A stretch of DNA of 64,000 bases from NCBI RefSeq assembly GCF_020497125.1, contig NC_059072.1:304252781-304316780 (forward strand), read 5' to 3'. Every line of letters starts with the position of its first letter. The stretch's first letter is position 1. Source of the stretch: Mauremys mutica. Lineage: Eukaryota; Chordata; Testudines; Geoemydidae. The translations under genes and the position numbers were made by a program. Positions 54,001-60,110 of the stretch are shown here, one piece after another. The notes beneath the pieces were generated by a model. It ran no database searches. It saw only the letters and a program-made list of their open reading frames with translations, and had not been told where the DNA came from.

Positions 54001-55692
54001 CCAGCAAGTGGGAAGAAGATATAAAAGAGGGAAAATGACATCATAGGGGGTCCTCACTCTCTGTGCAACAACACACCTGGAAACACCTGAGGGGCAAGGA
54101 TTGAACTGTGGAAAATGATGGTCCCAACCTAGAAGGACCATTAGCCTGTGTATGAAAACCTGGGAAAGCCAAAGCAACTTGTGAGAATTTGTTAATTTAT
54201 ATCCTACCTATCTAGTGTGTTAAGCTCAGTTTGCGGTTTTTGTTTATTTACTAAGGTAATCTGCTTTGGTCTGTTGGCTATCCCTTATAATCACTTAAGA
54301 TCTACCTCTTGTACTTAATAAACTTGTTTTTGTTTTAAACCCAGTTTGTGTAATTCAAAACTGGGGGATGGGGGGAAAACTGTGCATATCTCTCCACAGT
54401 GAGGGAGAGGGCGAATTTCAATGAGCTTACACTGTACAGTTCTCTGTGCAGCGTAGGACAATACAATTTTGGGTTTACTCTCCAGAGGGGGGAGTGCACT
54501 TGAGTGCTGAGCAATTCTTTAGCTGAGAGCCTTCCTATGCAATACTGATCTCAGTGTCTGTGTCTTTCTGCAGCTGGGTGTCTCCCTACCTGTGTGTGTG
54601 GGTTAGAAGAGGCTTGAGGGCCTGGCTTAGCAGGACAGGGTGAGGGAGCCCAGGCTGGTGGAACAGGTGGGCTCAGTGGTCCCCAATACATCAGATGGCT
54701 CCCCAGAAGTGTGTGTGGTGGGGGGGGGGCGCAACCCATCACAGTGTACTGTTTTCCCAACTTTTTCAGAATTTTTAAATGAATGATGCCTCAGTTCTTC
54801 CAAGTTGTAAATTACAATCTATGTTGATACCCCAGAAGGAGACATTTCACTGTGACTACATGTAGCAATACAATAAATGCTCTTTCTATAAACAGACTAT
54901 TGTAGCTATTTTGACTAGTGTTACACACAGACCCTTAGGCGTACGGGCCCATCTTTTTACTATGGGAAAATATTGCTCAAATATTAATAGTTAAAGGAAT
55001 AACATCAGTGGGCCACATTCACACTTAGTGACAAGTCAAGTACACCAGAGATTAATTTGGTCCAATTCATTCTGGGTCAAAATTGTACCTTCTTTTGCAA
55101 CAGCCCTGTTATTTCCCCCTCTCGCTGAGATTAAATAGGTCTAACATTTATAGAGGCAGGCATAAAAAATGGACCAGATCCTCAGATCATGTAAATGAGC
55201 ATAGCTCCACTGAAGTCAATGAAGTGAACAATGGAGCTGCGCTGATTTACTCCAGCAGAGGATCTGGCCCATTGTTTCACCCAAACTATATAAACATTTT
55301 GTCAAATAAAATCATATAAATACACACACAACATCCAGAGCTGCTGTGCAGAATGCATTTTCCTTTAAGAAACAAACAATCATATTGATGTCTGGACAGG
55401 TTGACAATGTTCTTTTTAATATAGCAAGCGATGCGGGCTATGAGACAATTACTTAGAAGTAACTTCCAGATTATTAATAGCACAGATACAGCAGATCCTG
55501 CCAGATTGTAGATGACGAAGACATACTGTACATCTCCAGTTGTTAGATGTTCACAGTACTAGCCTTGGTATTGTACAAATATACTGTAACCTAACTGAAT
55601 TGTACTGAAAAATGTTACCAAATACTCTCCTTACTTTGACTCCTTCGACTTAGAACCAGCATGCGGAGTTGATAGAGAATCTGCCTGAAATT
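14785..55692 (-). CDS. ERICH6B: ERICH6B-like gene (glutamate-rich protein 6B, FAM194 family), exon model
   Basis: The product belongs to the ERICH6/FAM194 family, whose biochemical role is not established. Ten exons join in phase: 55635-55692, 51046-51155, 48847-48918, 43091-43189, 35201-35369, 33923-34034, 30268-30369, 29012-29163, 28318-28382 and 27493-27671. They give about 370 residues: an acidic Glu/Ser-rich N-terminal part, then EFDTLFREP, a conserved CEFCKA...[11 protein letters not shown] segment and a charged helix. The exons 16478-16706 and 14785-15009 carry the FAM194 domain signature ([36 protein letters not shown]). Gene choice rests on this domain plus convergent position next to COG3, as on human chromosome 13. 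Exons linking 27493 to 16706 are uncertain, and exon 27493-27671 ends in an in-frame TAG. The first coding exon was not found. Confidence 0.85.
16478..16706 (-). CDS. ERICH6B: ERICH6B exon, core of the FAM194 domain
   Basis: The acceptor is 'gattctttctctag' and the donor is CTAAAG followed by gtaagt. Its 76 codons read [20 protein letters not shown] then [40 protein letters not shown] and [16 protein letters not shown]. The [21 protein letters not shown] and N-x-GARLK signatures are diagnostic for the FAM194 domain of ERICH6/ERICH6B. The frame stays open for some distance upstream of the acceptor, but I take that as chance. The open frame and intact signatures argue for a protein-coding past or present. 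Confidence 0.93.
17917..17971 (-). CDS. ERICH6B: Tentative ERICH6B exon within the FAM194 domain
   Basis: The acceptor is 'ccaactgcttttag' and the donor is AATG followed by gtgagt. The preferred frame reads [18 protein letters not shown], resembling the Tyr/Leu-Glu-Asp strand of the FAM194 domain. All three frames are open over these 55 bases, so the frame rests on similarity alone. The following exon, expected to encode a Cys-Tyr-Tyr-Pro-Asn-Gly type strand, was not found. Confidence 0.42.
18122..18186 (-). CDS. ERICH6B: Tentative ERICH6B exon at the start of the FAM194 domain
   Basis: Between acceptor 'gcgatgttcag' and a strong donor (CAGCAG followed by gtgaga), only one frame is fully open: [20 protein letters not shown] then SR. 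The basic helix fits the start of a FAM194 domain only loosely. It ends with two bases, which does not match the preferred frame of the next candidate exon, so the model is not closed here. Confidence 0.3.
18890..19326. mobile_element. Non-autonomous hAT-type element with 8-bp TSD
   Basis: The ends are CAGGGGTGGCCAA at 18898 and the inverted TTGGCCACCCCTG at 19318. The flanks CCCTAGTC and CCCTAGCC match at seven of eight bases. The element is GC-rich inside and encodes no transposase. Its core 'cacaaaacagctgat' followed by a G-rich run also occurs in the element at 57.4 kb. Confidence 0.82.
19465..19748. mobile_element. Non-autonomous hAT-type element (TCAAACT ends)
   Basis: The inverted ends 'tactcaaactgtgggccatg' and 'aagtttgagaatccctg' and the flanks GGCTAGAA / GTCTAGAA (seven of eight bases) mark a hAT-type insertion at 19473-19740. 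It has no coding content. Confidence 0.72.
21225..21565. mobile_element. GC-rich non-autonomous hAT-type element with perfect 8-bp TSD
   Basis: The element 21233-21557 starts CAGGGGTGGCTCCAGA and ends with the inverted TCTAGAGCCGCCCCTG. The TSD ATAATCAC is identical on both sides. Inside is a long GC-rich palindrome (arms 21378-21418 and 21438-21477). Long ORFs in several frames and on both strands are products of the GC bias and symmetry. Confidence 0.9.
22744..22885. repeat. SINE-like repeat tail (TGTACAGCACCTAGCACA)
   Basis: The motif 'tgtttgtacagcacctagca' followed by 'gtgctgctgcaataatcaat' recurs at about 27.0, 36.95 and (inverted) 46.48 kb in this window. It is a familiar MIR-like SINE/L2 tail in sauropsids. 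Confidence 0.65.
23097..23327. repeat. Foldback interspersed repeat with 12-bp TSD (copy 2, opposite orientation)
   Basis: The same palindromic arms as the copy near 5 kb occupy 23109-23315, this time ending in 'cggctacccctctgatac'. The flanks are identical 12-bp repeats, TTCCCTAGGAGA, at 23097-23108 and 23316-23327. The spacer between the arms is much shorter than in copy 1, leaving a near-perfect hairpin. Confidence 0.85.
26690..26870. repeat. Older foldback repeat with AGAGCTCTTCTTCAGGTC arms
   Basis: The arms 'agagctcttcttcaggtc' and 'gacctgaagaagagctct' form a hairpin, followed by 'accaacagaaattggcca' and 'aagatattacctcactcacc'. This tail is a known sauropsid interspersed repeat motif. 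It is more diverged than the copies at 5 and 23 kb. Confidence 0.6.
26872..27090 (+). repeat. MIR-like SINE
   Basis: It contains 'tgtaaaatggggataataat', then 'gtttgtacagtatctagcac', and ends in an AATAATAATAA tail. The order matches the MIR/L2-tail SINE architecture in sense orientation. Confidence 0.7.
27493..27671 (-). CDS. ERICH6B: ERICH6B exon ending in an in-frame TAG at the donor
   Basis: The acceptor is 'aattgtttcag' and the strongest donor is gtaagt. It reads [20 protein letters not shown] then [20 protein letters not shown] and [18 protein letters not shown]. In the phase dictated by eight upstream junctions, the last codon before gtaagt is TAG. A weaker donor (CAT followed by gtaggt) would avoid the stop, as would an internal AAG followed by gtgtgt. 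So this exon may be terminal in one transcript, may use a weak donor, or may be damaged. Confidence 0.7.
27841..28096. mobile_element. MITE with GTCTACACTGC inverted ends
   Basis: The ends 'ggtttgtctacactgc' and 'gcagtgtagacatacc' are inverted repeats of each other. The interior is non-coding and rich in 'gtgctagt'. A related copy lies at 50017-50290. The superfamily is not certain from the sequence. Confidence 0.75.
28318..28382 (-). CDS. ERICH6B: ERICH6B exon, charged helix
   Basis: The acceptor is 'gttgtccttag' and the donor is GCCT followed by gtaagt. The first G completes a Gln from the exon before. It reads [20 protein letters not shown] and then A, a likely amphipathic helix. The final T joins TG of exon 27493-27671 as Leu. 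Confidence 0.85.
29012..29163 (-). CDS. ERICH6B: ERICH6B exon
   Basis: I placed the acceptor at 'gcgtattttgtag', because only this start keeps phase 0 with the exon before. A second AG 14 bases on (tgctgcag) looks stronger but breaks the frame. The exon reads [20 protein letters not shown] then [15 protein letters not shown] and [15 protein letters not shown]. The donor is CAACA followed by gtaagt. Confidence 0.85.
30268..30369 (-). CDS. ERICH6B: ERICH6B exon with CEFCKA motif
   Basis: The acceptor is 'cctttgtcttctgag' and the donor is AAACT followed by gtgagt. Its 34 whole codons read [20 protein letters not shown] then [14 protein letters not shown]. The CxxC pair followed by Pro and an acidic run resembles the Cys/Pro segment of ERICH6 proteins. 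Whether it binds metal is unknown. Confidence 0.83.
30783..31866 (-). mobile_element. CR1-like LINE remnant interrupted by a hAT insertion
   Basis: The + strand carries the reverse complement of a CR1 3' region ('cttgatttaaaaattgtcag', 'agaactggacacgctattcc', 'catgatgcccgaatcttttt'). The frame is lost. The hAT insertion at 31060-31363 splits it, and both halves continue the same LINE sequence. Confidence 0.8.
31052..31371. mobile_element. Non-autonomous hAT-type element nested in CR1
   Basis: The ends are CAGGGGTCGGCGACCT and the inverted AGGTTGCTACCCCTG. The TSD CATTATAC is identical at 31052-31059 and 31364-31371. It is AT-rich inside, with no ORF of note. Confidence 0.9.
33661..33718. repeat. 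Tandem duplication, 32-bp unit
   Basis: A unit beginning 'cacagccccatcctcagctg' is repeated once in tandem, and the second copy matches for 26 bases. Just after it, 'agtttacacc' is also doubled. It lies in an ERICH6B intron about 200 bases from exon 33923-34034. Confidence 0.85.
33923..34034 (-). CDS. ERICH6B: ERICH6B exon
   Basis: The acceptor is 'acatttctacacag' and the donor is CATGAG followed by gtgagg. It reads [20 protein letters not shown] then [17 protein letters not shown], a hydrophobic, probably helical segment. A second AG at 'gtacataaag' would shorten it but would break phase with the exon before. Confidence 0.78.
35201..35369 (-). CDS. ERICH6B: ERICH6B exon
   Basis: The acceptor is 'gctgaagctacag' and the donor is TGGGA followed by gtaagt. 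Over 55 codons it reads [20 protein letters not shown], then [20 protein letters not shown], then [15 protein letters not shown]. It has an open frame with ordered-protein composition. Two bases (GA) at the end join the T of the next exon as Asp. On the + strand the same stretch has no long ORF. Confidence 0.8.
36950..37045 (+). repeat. SINE-like tail, third copy
   Basis: 'tgtttgtacagagcctagca' and 'gctcctaagcatcactgtca' match the other copies of this tail. Only the 3' half is present. Confidence 0.6.
37154..38703. mobile_element. hAT-type element (TAGGGCC ends) split by a CR1
   Basis: The ends are 'tagggcctcgccaaattcat' at 37162 and the inverted 'atgattttggtagggctcta' at 38695. The TSD GGTATGGA is identical on both sides. 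A CR1 of about 1.05 kb sits inside, so the hAT copy is the older insertion. Confidence 0.85.
37536..38590 (-). mobile_element. CR1 LINE, 5'-truncated, with reverse transcriptase C-terminal remnant
   Basis: The 3' end 'agaatcatagaagattaggg' lies at the left. On the minus strand, 37754-38095 still reads an open segment containing [18 protein letters not shown] and [20 protein letters not shown], the C-terminal part of CR1 ORF2. It is about 1 kb of a full-length element of several kb, so it is not mobile. Confidence 0.9.
41775..42110. repeat. Pyrimidine-rich tract
   Basis: The + strand is strongly biased to C and T for over 300 bases, with TTTCC, CTCC and CCCC runs. The ORFs across it are Ser/Pro/Phe-rich and have no protein character. 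It would be purine-rich in the ERICH6B transcript. Confidence 0.7.
42435..42560 (-). mobile_element. CR1-like fragment
   Basis: The stretch 'gcagtgagttccataggttc' and its surroundings match the reverse complement of a CR1 3' region. It is short and diverged, and the boundaries are approximate. Confidence 0.45.
42935..43082 (-). mobile_element. CR1 3' fragment next to an ERICH6B donor site
   Basis: 'attcatagattcccaggcca' through 'gtgatggagtctccacaag' is the reverse complement of a CR1 3' end. It stops about ten bases from the gtaggg donor of exon 43091-43189. Confidence 0.7.
43091..43189 (-). CDS. ERICH6B: ERICH6B exon, Glu-rich
   Basis: The acceptor is 'ttatgtttcag' and the donor is GAAG followed by gtaggg. 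It reads [20 protein letters not shown] then [12 protein letters not shown]. Eleven of 32 residues are Glu, matching the glutamate-rich name of the family. A CR1 fragment ends about ten bases past the donor. Confidence 0.78.
45180..45400 (+). repeat. MIR-like SINE
   Basis: 'tgaacttgggcaagtcactt' and 'gcctcagttcctcatcttca' are the MIR core in sense orientation. The 5' and 3' ends are diverged. Confidence 0.65.
46520..48105 (+). mobile_element. CR1-type LINE remnant (ORF2 C-terminal part and 3' region)
   Basis: In sense orientation, 47301-47582 still reads [18 protein letters not shown] and [17 protein letters not shown] followed by PHLEY. This is the RT C-terminal region of CR1-like LINEs. 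The tail has 'ggcattggccactctcagaa' and 'tatgaccgttcttaagt'. Frameshifts and stops break it in many places. Confidence 0.82.
48847..48918 (-). CDS. ERICH6B: ERICH6B exon, charged Glu/Arg-rich
   Basis: The acceptor is 'agctatatcag' and the donor is TCAAG followed by gtgagg. It reads [23 protein letters not shown]. The single closing G joins the GC of the next exon as Gly, so phase is kept. The composition fits the acidic low-complexity part of the family. Confidence 0.72.
49626..49823. mobile_element. Non-autonomous hAT-type element with perfect 8-bp TSD
   Basis: It starts CAGGGCCGGCTCCAGG at 49634 and ends AACCCTG at 49815. The TSD ATTATGGT is identical on both sides. It is a 182-base copy with no coding content. 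Confidence 0.85.
50017..50290. mobile_element. MITE with GTCTACACTG inverted ends (second copy)
   Basis: It begins 'agggtatgtctacactgg' and ends 'gcagtgtagacatatccc'. The interior has inverted blocks such as 'ctcaggctgcagcctaga'. It is non-coding. Confidence 0.75.
50582..50614. repeat. CTG trinucleotide microsatellite
   Basis: About ten CTG units occur, with one CTA interruption near the left end. It lies in an ERICH6B intron and would read CAG on the gene's strand. Confidence 0.9.
51046..51155 (-). CDS. ERICH6B: ERICH6B exon
   Basis: The acceptor is 'ggcctctttgcag' and the donor is AATG followed by gtgagc. It reads [20 protein letters not shown] then [16 protein letters not shown]. The QTEWSYS segment resembles the N-terminal region of ERICH6 proteins. 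It ends with one base, G, which pairs with the TA of the next exon to give Val. Confidence 0.78.
51273..51664. mobile_element. Probable hAT-type element
   Basis: It begins CAGGGGCGGTGCCAGCC at 51281 and ends GTTTCGCCACTGCTG near 51656, like other CAGGGGC elements here. The flanks match poorly, so the boundaries are tentative. Confidence 0.5.
51706..51722. repeat. Short GT microsatellite
   Basis: An uninterrupted run of TG dinucleotides about 17 bases long is seen. Similar short CA and TG runs occur at 56163-56177 and 56449-56466. Confidence 0.8.
52690..52890 (-). repeat. MIR-like SINE, reverse orientation
   Basis: 'gaggagacacagaggcacag' and 'catgcccagggtcacacaaa' are the reverse complement of the MIR core. 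The preceding CR1-like text is too diverged to call. Confidence 0.6.
53129..54400 (+). mobile_element. Possible LTR-like unit carrying a nested CR1 fragment
   Basis: Around the CR1 piece at 53320-53717 the sequence has a TATA-like 'agatataaaagagg' near 54020 and 'cttaataaacttg' near 54318, in promoter-polyA order. This resembles LTRs common in turtles, but I could not find terminal repeats or a TSD. It has no internal coding region. Confidence 0.35.
53320..53717 (+). mobile_element. CR1-type LINE 3' fragment
   Basis: It is nearly the same 3' sequence as the remnant ending at 48105: 'gaactaggggccaccaaatg', 'gtcaacctgtggaactcctt' and 'acccagtatggccgttctta'. The short ORF across it ([19 protein letters not shown]) is the last part of ORF2. 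Confidence 0.8.
55635..55692 (-). CDS. ERICH6B: ERICH6B exon (most 5' one found)
   Basis: A strong pyrimidine-rich acceptor (ctctcccctccccctttag type) and the donor CAAA followed by gtaagg frame 58 bases. In phase with the next exon it reads [18 protein letters not shown], a polar low-complexity stretch. It leaves AA, which joins the A of exon 51046-51155 as Lys. Another frame ([12 protein letters not shown]) is also open, so the call rests on phase and splice signals. Confidence 0.65.
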
Positions 55693-57407
55693 CTAAAGGG
55701 GAGGGGAGAGAAAAGTTTTCTTTAAACATATGTTTTGCCCTCTGGAACAATGGGGTTTTTCAGTATGAATTTTCTTGCTGTTCTGCTATTTTGTATTTCA
55801 GACAACACTTTGCCAGAGTTGCTGCCTTAATTGGAAGCTTTTTGTATTTTAATGATACAATAAATTGTATGGGGAAGAAAGCCATTAAAATTAGTTATAA
55901 AAAAAGCCCTTGGACTCTGAGGACAGAATTTTCAGAAAATGATAAGTTTTACAAGCAAATTCACTTTGCCTGCCTATTCAGTTATGATTATAACTGCCCG
56001 TATCATGTCATACTCTGCAGACTGTACTGTATGCTGTTCCGAAGGCTCCAAGCACTTTTTAAAGCGATAAAGCCGTGACAGTGTGCCATGTAAAGTACTC
56101 TACAAACCTAGCAATATGCCATGAATACACAGTTAGCAATGTTATGTAAATTCCAATAATACATACACACACACACAAACACCAACCTACAGCAATATGC
56201 CTTTTAAACTACCACTGCCAGCACGCCAAGTGAATTCCTTGCATACAGTATAAACCAATACATTTTGAAAACTTTTGTCCAAACCTCCCAAAGTGCCATG
56301 TAAAATTCTGTATATGGGGAGTTAAATTGGCTAAAGGTTGGCAGGAACCGCACATTTTGCCTGCTTATCAAAATAGTGGACTCTTGTGAATTTGTCACTC
56401 CACCTAATCATGCTTGTGCTTCTGCACAGGTAGTGTGCTCTCAGGGGCGTGCGTGTGTGTGTGTGTCACTAATCTGAAACTTCCTAGAATTGCACAATTC
56501 TTTCTAGCTGAAAACAATTGTTAGTGGCGCTGAGACTGAGAGTGTGCGTAACCCACACACCTCCTAGGTGTGGTGTTCTGTCCCATCTACTGGCACCAAG
56601 ACCACTTAGAGAGAGAGAAAATGAGTCTGCTCTACAGCCTTAGCTAACAGCCAGTTGACTGTCAACGGCGTTACACGTGATATTGTGAGGAGCACAGAGA
56701 GACTAAGATTGAGTGTCCCCTGATGCTGCTCAGTGAGAGCTAGTGAGAGTATAAATAGCAGAGTAGCTACAGTAGCATGGGTAGCAGCAGTCGAGCCATG
56801 ACTGAGCTGTGCCGAGTACAAACCACCTGAAACTGGGTGGGTACATGGCATGTCTAAGCCAGGCCTCTGCTTCTGCTACCCATGTTACCACAGCTACACT
56901 GGTACTTACACTCACGCTAGTTGGATGACAGCTACTGTGTATGCATACATGAGCAGAGAAATCAGCACGCTAGCTTGGAGCATAGATGTTGTCCAAGAAT
57001 ATGCCTACACTGCAAGCAAAAGGTGAGACTGTAGCATGGGTACACATGCCTGTGCTAGCGTTAACTTAGCTAGCATGGGTTACAATAGCAGTGTGGGCAT
57101 GGTGACATGGGCTTCAGTATGGGCAAGCAACCCAGGTATGTGCCCAGGGTCCCTGGAGGACTTGTACTCAGGCTGCTATCCTGTGCTGAAACGGGGGCCA
57201 CCATATCTGCACTGCTGTTGTTACCTAGGTGATCTAGATCTGGATATGCCTCCCTGTGCTACCATCCCATCTTTATCTGCACTACAGACACATCCTAAGA
57301 GCTGGTCTGCACTTGGGACTGCCTCTTACACCAGTGCAAACCCTTAGTGTAAACATGCTGCACCAGTGTAAGAGGTAGTTTGCACTGGTGTGGTTTACCC
57401 TGGTTCG

Positions 57408-58032
57408 CAACCAGGCAGGGCTGGATCCAAGTTTTTTGCCGCCCCAAGCAAAAAAATTTCCCGCACCCCCTCGACCCCACCCCAACTCCGCCCATCCCCA
57501 CCCCATTCCAACCCCTTCCCCAAATCCCCGACCCACCTCCTCCCCCGGCCGCGCCACATTTCCCCTCCTACCCCTCCCTCCCAGGCTTTGCCCCCCCACC
57601 GGGTTACTTCCTGCGGCCCTCCCCATGCTCCCCACCGCTGCAGCTCACCTCTGCTCTGCCTGCTCCCCTGAGCGCGCCGCCGCTGCTCCGCTTCTCCCCC
57701 CTCCCTCCCAGGCTTGCCGCAAAACAGCTGATTCGCGCAGCAAGCCTGGGAGGGAGGGGGGAGAAGCAGAGCGGCGGCATGCTTGGGCGAGCAGGTGGCA
57801 GTGGAGCGGAGGTGAACTGGTGGGGGAGTGGTTCCTCTTTCCCCCCCAGGTTACTTCCAGCGGCCCTCCCCATGCCCCCCACCACTGCAGCTCACCTCCG
57901 CTTACGCCCGGCTCCCGGCTTTTTGCGCCCCAAGCAAAAAAAAAAAAGGGAGATGGAGTGCCGCCCCTTGGAAAGTGCTGCCCCAAGCACATGCTTGGAG
58001 CACTGGTGCCTAGAGCCGGCCCTGCAACCAGG
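57408..58032. mobile_element. GC-rich hAT-type element with perfect 8-bp TSD
   Basis: The element 57416-58024 starts CAGGGCTGGATCCAAG and ends CCTAGAGCCGGCCCTG. The TSD CAACCAGG is identical on both sides. Inside are a direct repeat ('gcggccctccccatg' twice) and a palindrome of 'ctccctcccaggcttgc'. Overlapping long Pro-rich frames on both strands are artefacts of composition. Confidence 0.9.
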
Positions 58033-58194
58033 GCAAGCTGCATCAAAGCAAGCCATTTTTCACACACGTGCAGCACATCTATACTAGGTGCTGCTGTAAC
58101 CACTGGTCACTGTGTGTTACACATCCCCCTCTGTGTTACACATCCCCCTCTGTACTCACTCCACAGAGACTATGGGTCAGTTACAGCTTTCAGC

Positions 58195-58290
58195 TAGAGA
58201 GTCTGGCTCTTTAGCTCAAGCTGTAGACACTCTGCTTTAAAGATCCTTGGTTCAATTCCTGATGTTGACCAACGTGGTGGCCAAGGCCAC
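58195..58290 (+). repeat. tRNA-derived SINE fragment
   Basis: An A-box-like 'tctttagctcaagctgtaga' is followed 30 bases later by a B-box-like 'ggttcaattcc'. The cloverleaf is not intact, so this is a SINE head rather than a tRNA gene. Confidence 0.5.
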
Positions 58291-60110
58291 CACACTAGCA
58301 TCAGTGCAAAAATCTCAAGCATATGTGTGCTCTAAAACAAAAGAACTCAAATAGAGAGAAAGAAGACAGACACATTCAGAAATGAGTAGGAGATGGAAGA
58401 GAGATATGAGACTATCAGGGATTGGGGGAAGAAAGAGACACATGGACAGCAAGGGGACAGAGAGAGAGGTTTTTACACTAAGGTGATGGGAGGAGGTTGA
58501 GGATAAGAAAGGGAAGATGCAGAAGATACCTGAGGAGAAGAAAACACAAGAGAGAACTGCTGATAGTAACTGGACAGGTAGCTGAAAGAATCAAAACAAA
58601 GCTTCCTGTATGCCATGTTAATGCCCATGCTTCATGGGCCATTCACGCTGGGACCCCTTTATGCTGCTCTGACAGCATGAAGAAGCCTAAAAGTGGGTAT
58701 CTGGTGCAAATGTATACCCACTTTTAGGCCCCTTTACACTTCTAGAGTTACTCTCATCCAATCAGGGAACAGAAACATACCACATGATCTCTGTATAGCA
58801 TACCATGTGATCAACGTGTCCAATCAAATCTAACCACACCAGTTCAAATTTTGAATTCTCCCACAAATTACTCACAATCTACAGAGCAAGAATTATTTGT
58901 GACAATTATTTAACCGAACAATGTTAAAAACTGGAAAAACATTGAGAAACCTCTAGGTTGTTCAGCCAGCACATGAAGAGAATAAGGCAAAATTCCTCCT
59001 TTTTTTTGCTACAGATTATTTTACCAGCTTTCACAGTTTTTCCTGCTTTTTCCTTTCCTTTTGAGATTTTTCCCCACAGAAATATTTTATTTTTTTTCAA
59101 AAAGAAAAAATAAATCTAATGAACAATGAATAAAGAAGATAAAATTACATTTGGAATTTCCCTTTTTTGACAATTTTTGTAGTGAGAAGAGTCTGTATAC
59201 ATTTGTATTATTGACTGTGCTTTCTGGGTCCAAAACGAGGAGTTCCCAAAACCCATATTTGATTTTTTACCTACCATCCATCCATGTACCATTCTATGCC
59301 AAGGAAGCCATAGACAGAATATCATCTTTCTTGCATTTTAAATTGCAAGTCAAAAGTTTGTGATCCAACATTTTAGTTCCAAGCTTCCTTCATCAGAATG
59401 GCATTTGTTGAGGTTACTACATGCATTCAGTTCTAGTTAGCTGACAGCATTGTTTCAAATCTTTGACCTATTCCAGTGGGGGATTTACTTGCAAGGATGT
59501 GGCTCACATGAGTGCATGCTAAGAATATTTGATTTCATTGTGGAGAAGAGAGACTTTAAATGGCTTTTATGCATTTAGAAAATAAACCTAGTATCTGAGC
59601 AGAGATGACTATTGTAATTCTAAGGAAGTGGGAAAGGCATGCATTGAAAATATAGAGTTGAGGGGGAAACACCTATCCCCCCTACATCTCCAGAAGACAC
59701 AATGCTGCAGCTTTAGCTCTGCAGGGAGAGGCAACTGCAAAAGCAGTGACTGTCCCTGCAGCGCCCAGCTGTTTGCCGCTGCCTCTCCCTGCTGTGTAGG
59801 GAGGGGGCCTTGCAGCATCATGTGATGGAGTGGGGCCAGCACACCCTGGCAAAAATCTAGGGGGGGATGACACACATGACCCCACATGCCTCGCATACAC
59901 GTCGCCTCTGGCTTCTGCCCAGCAGTGAGTGTGGTCTTGGGGTTTCAGCTTTCAAACGTCTTAAGATTGTTGTATGTGGCTCAGAGAGTCTGTAAATTTG
60001 GCCACCGCTGGTATAAAGCCTTTGAAAATCATGGTTCCTACATGCTCAGTAGAGACCTCTTCAATTTTAGAAACTAAAAGCCAAAGTTTGTCCTCCTTGA
60101 GCATGCTCAA

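Noticed and set aside
57388..58197. 269-codon ORF, the longest in the window
   Set aside because: It lies almost wholly inside a GC-rich hAT element with TSDs. Several overlapping long frames exist on both strands, and the product is low-complexity Pro/Ser.
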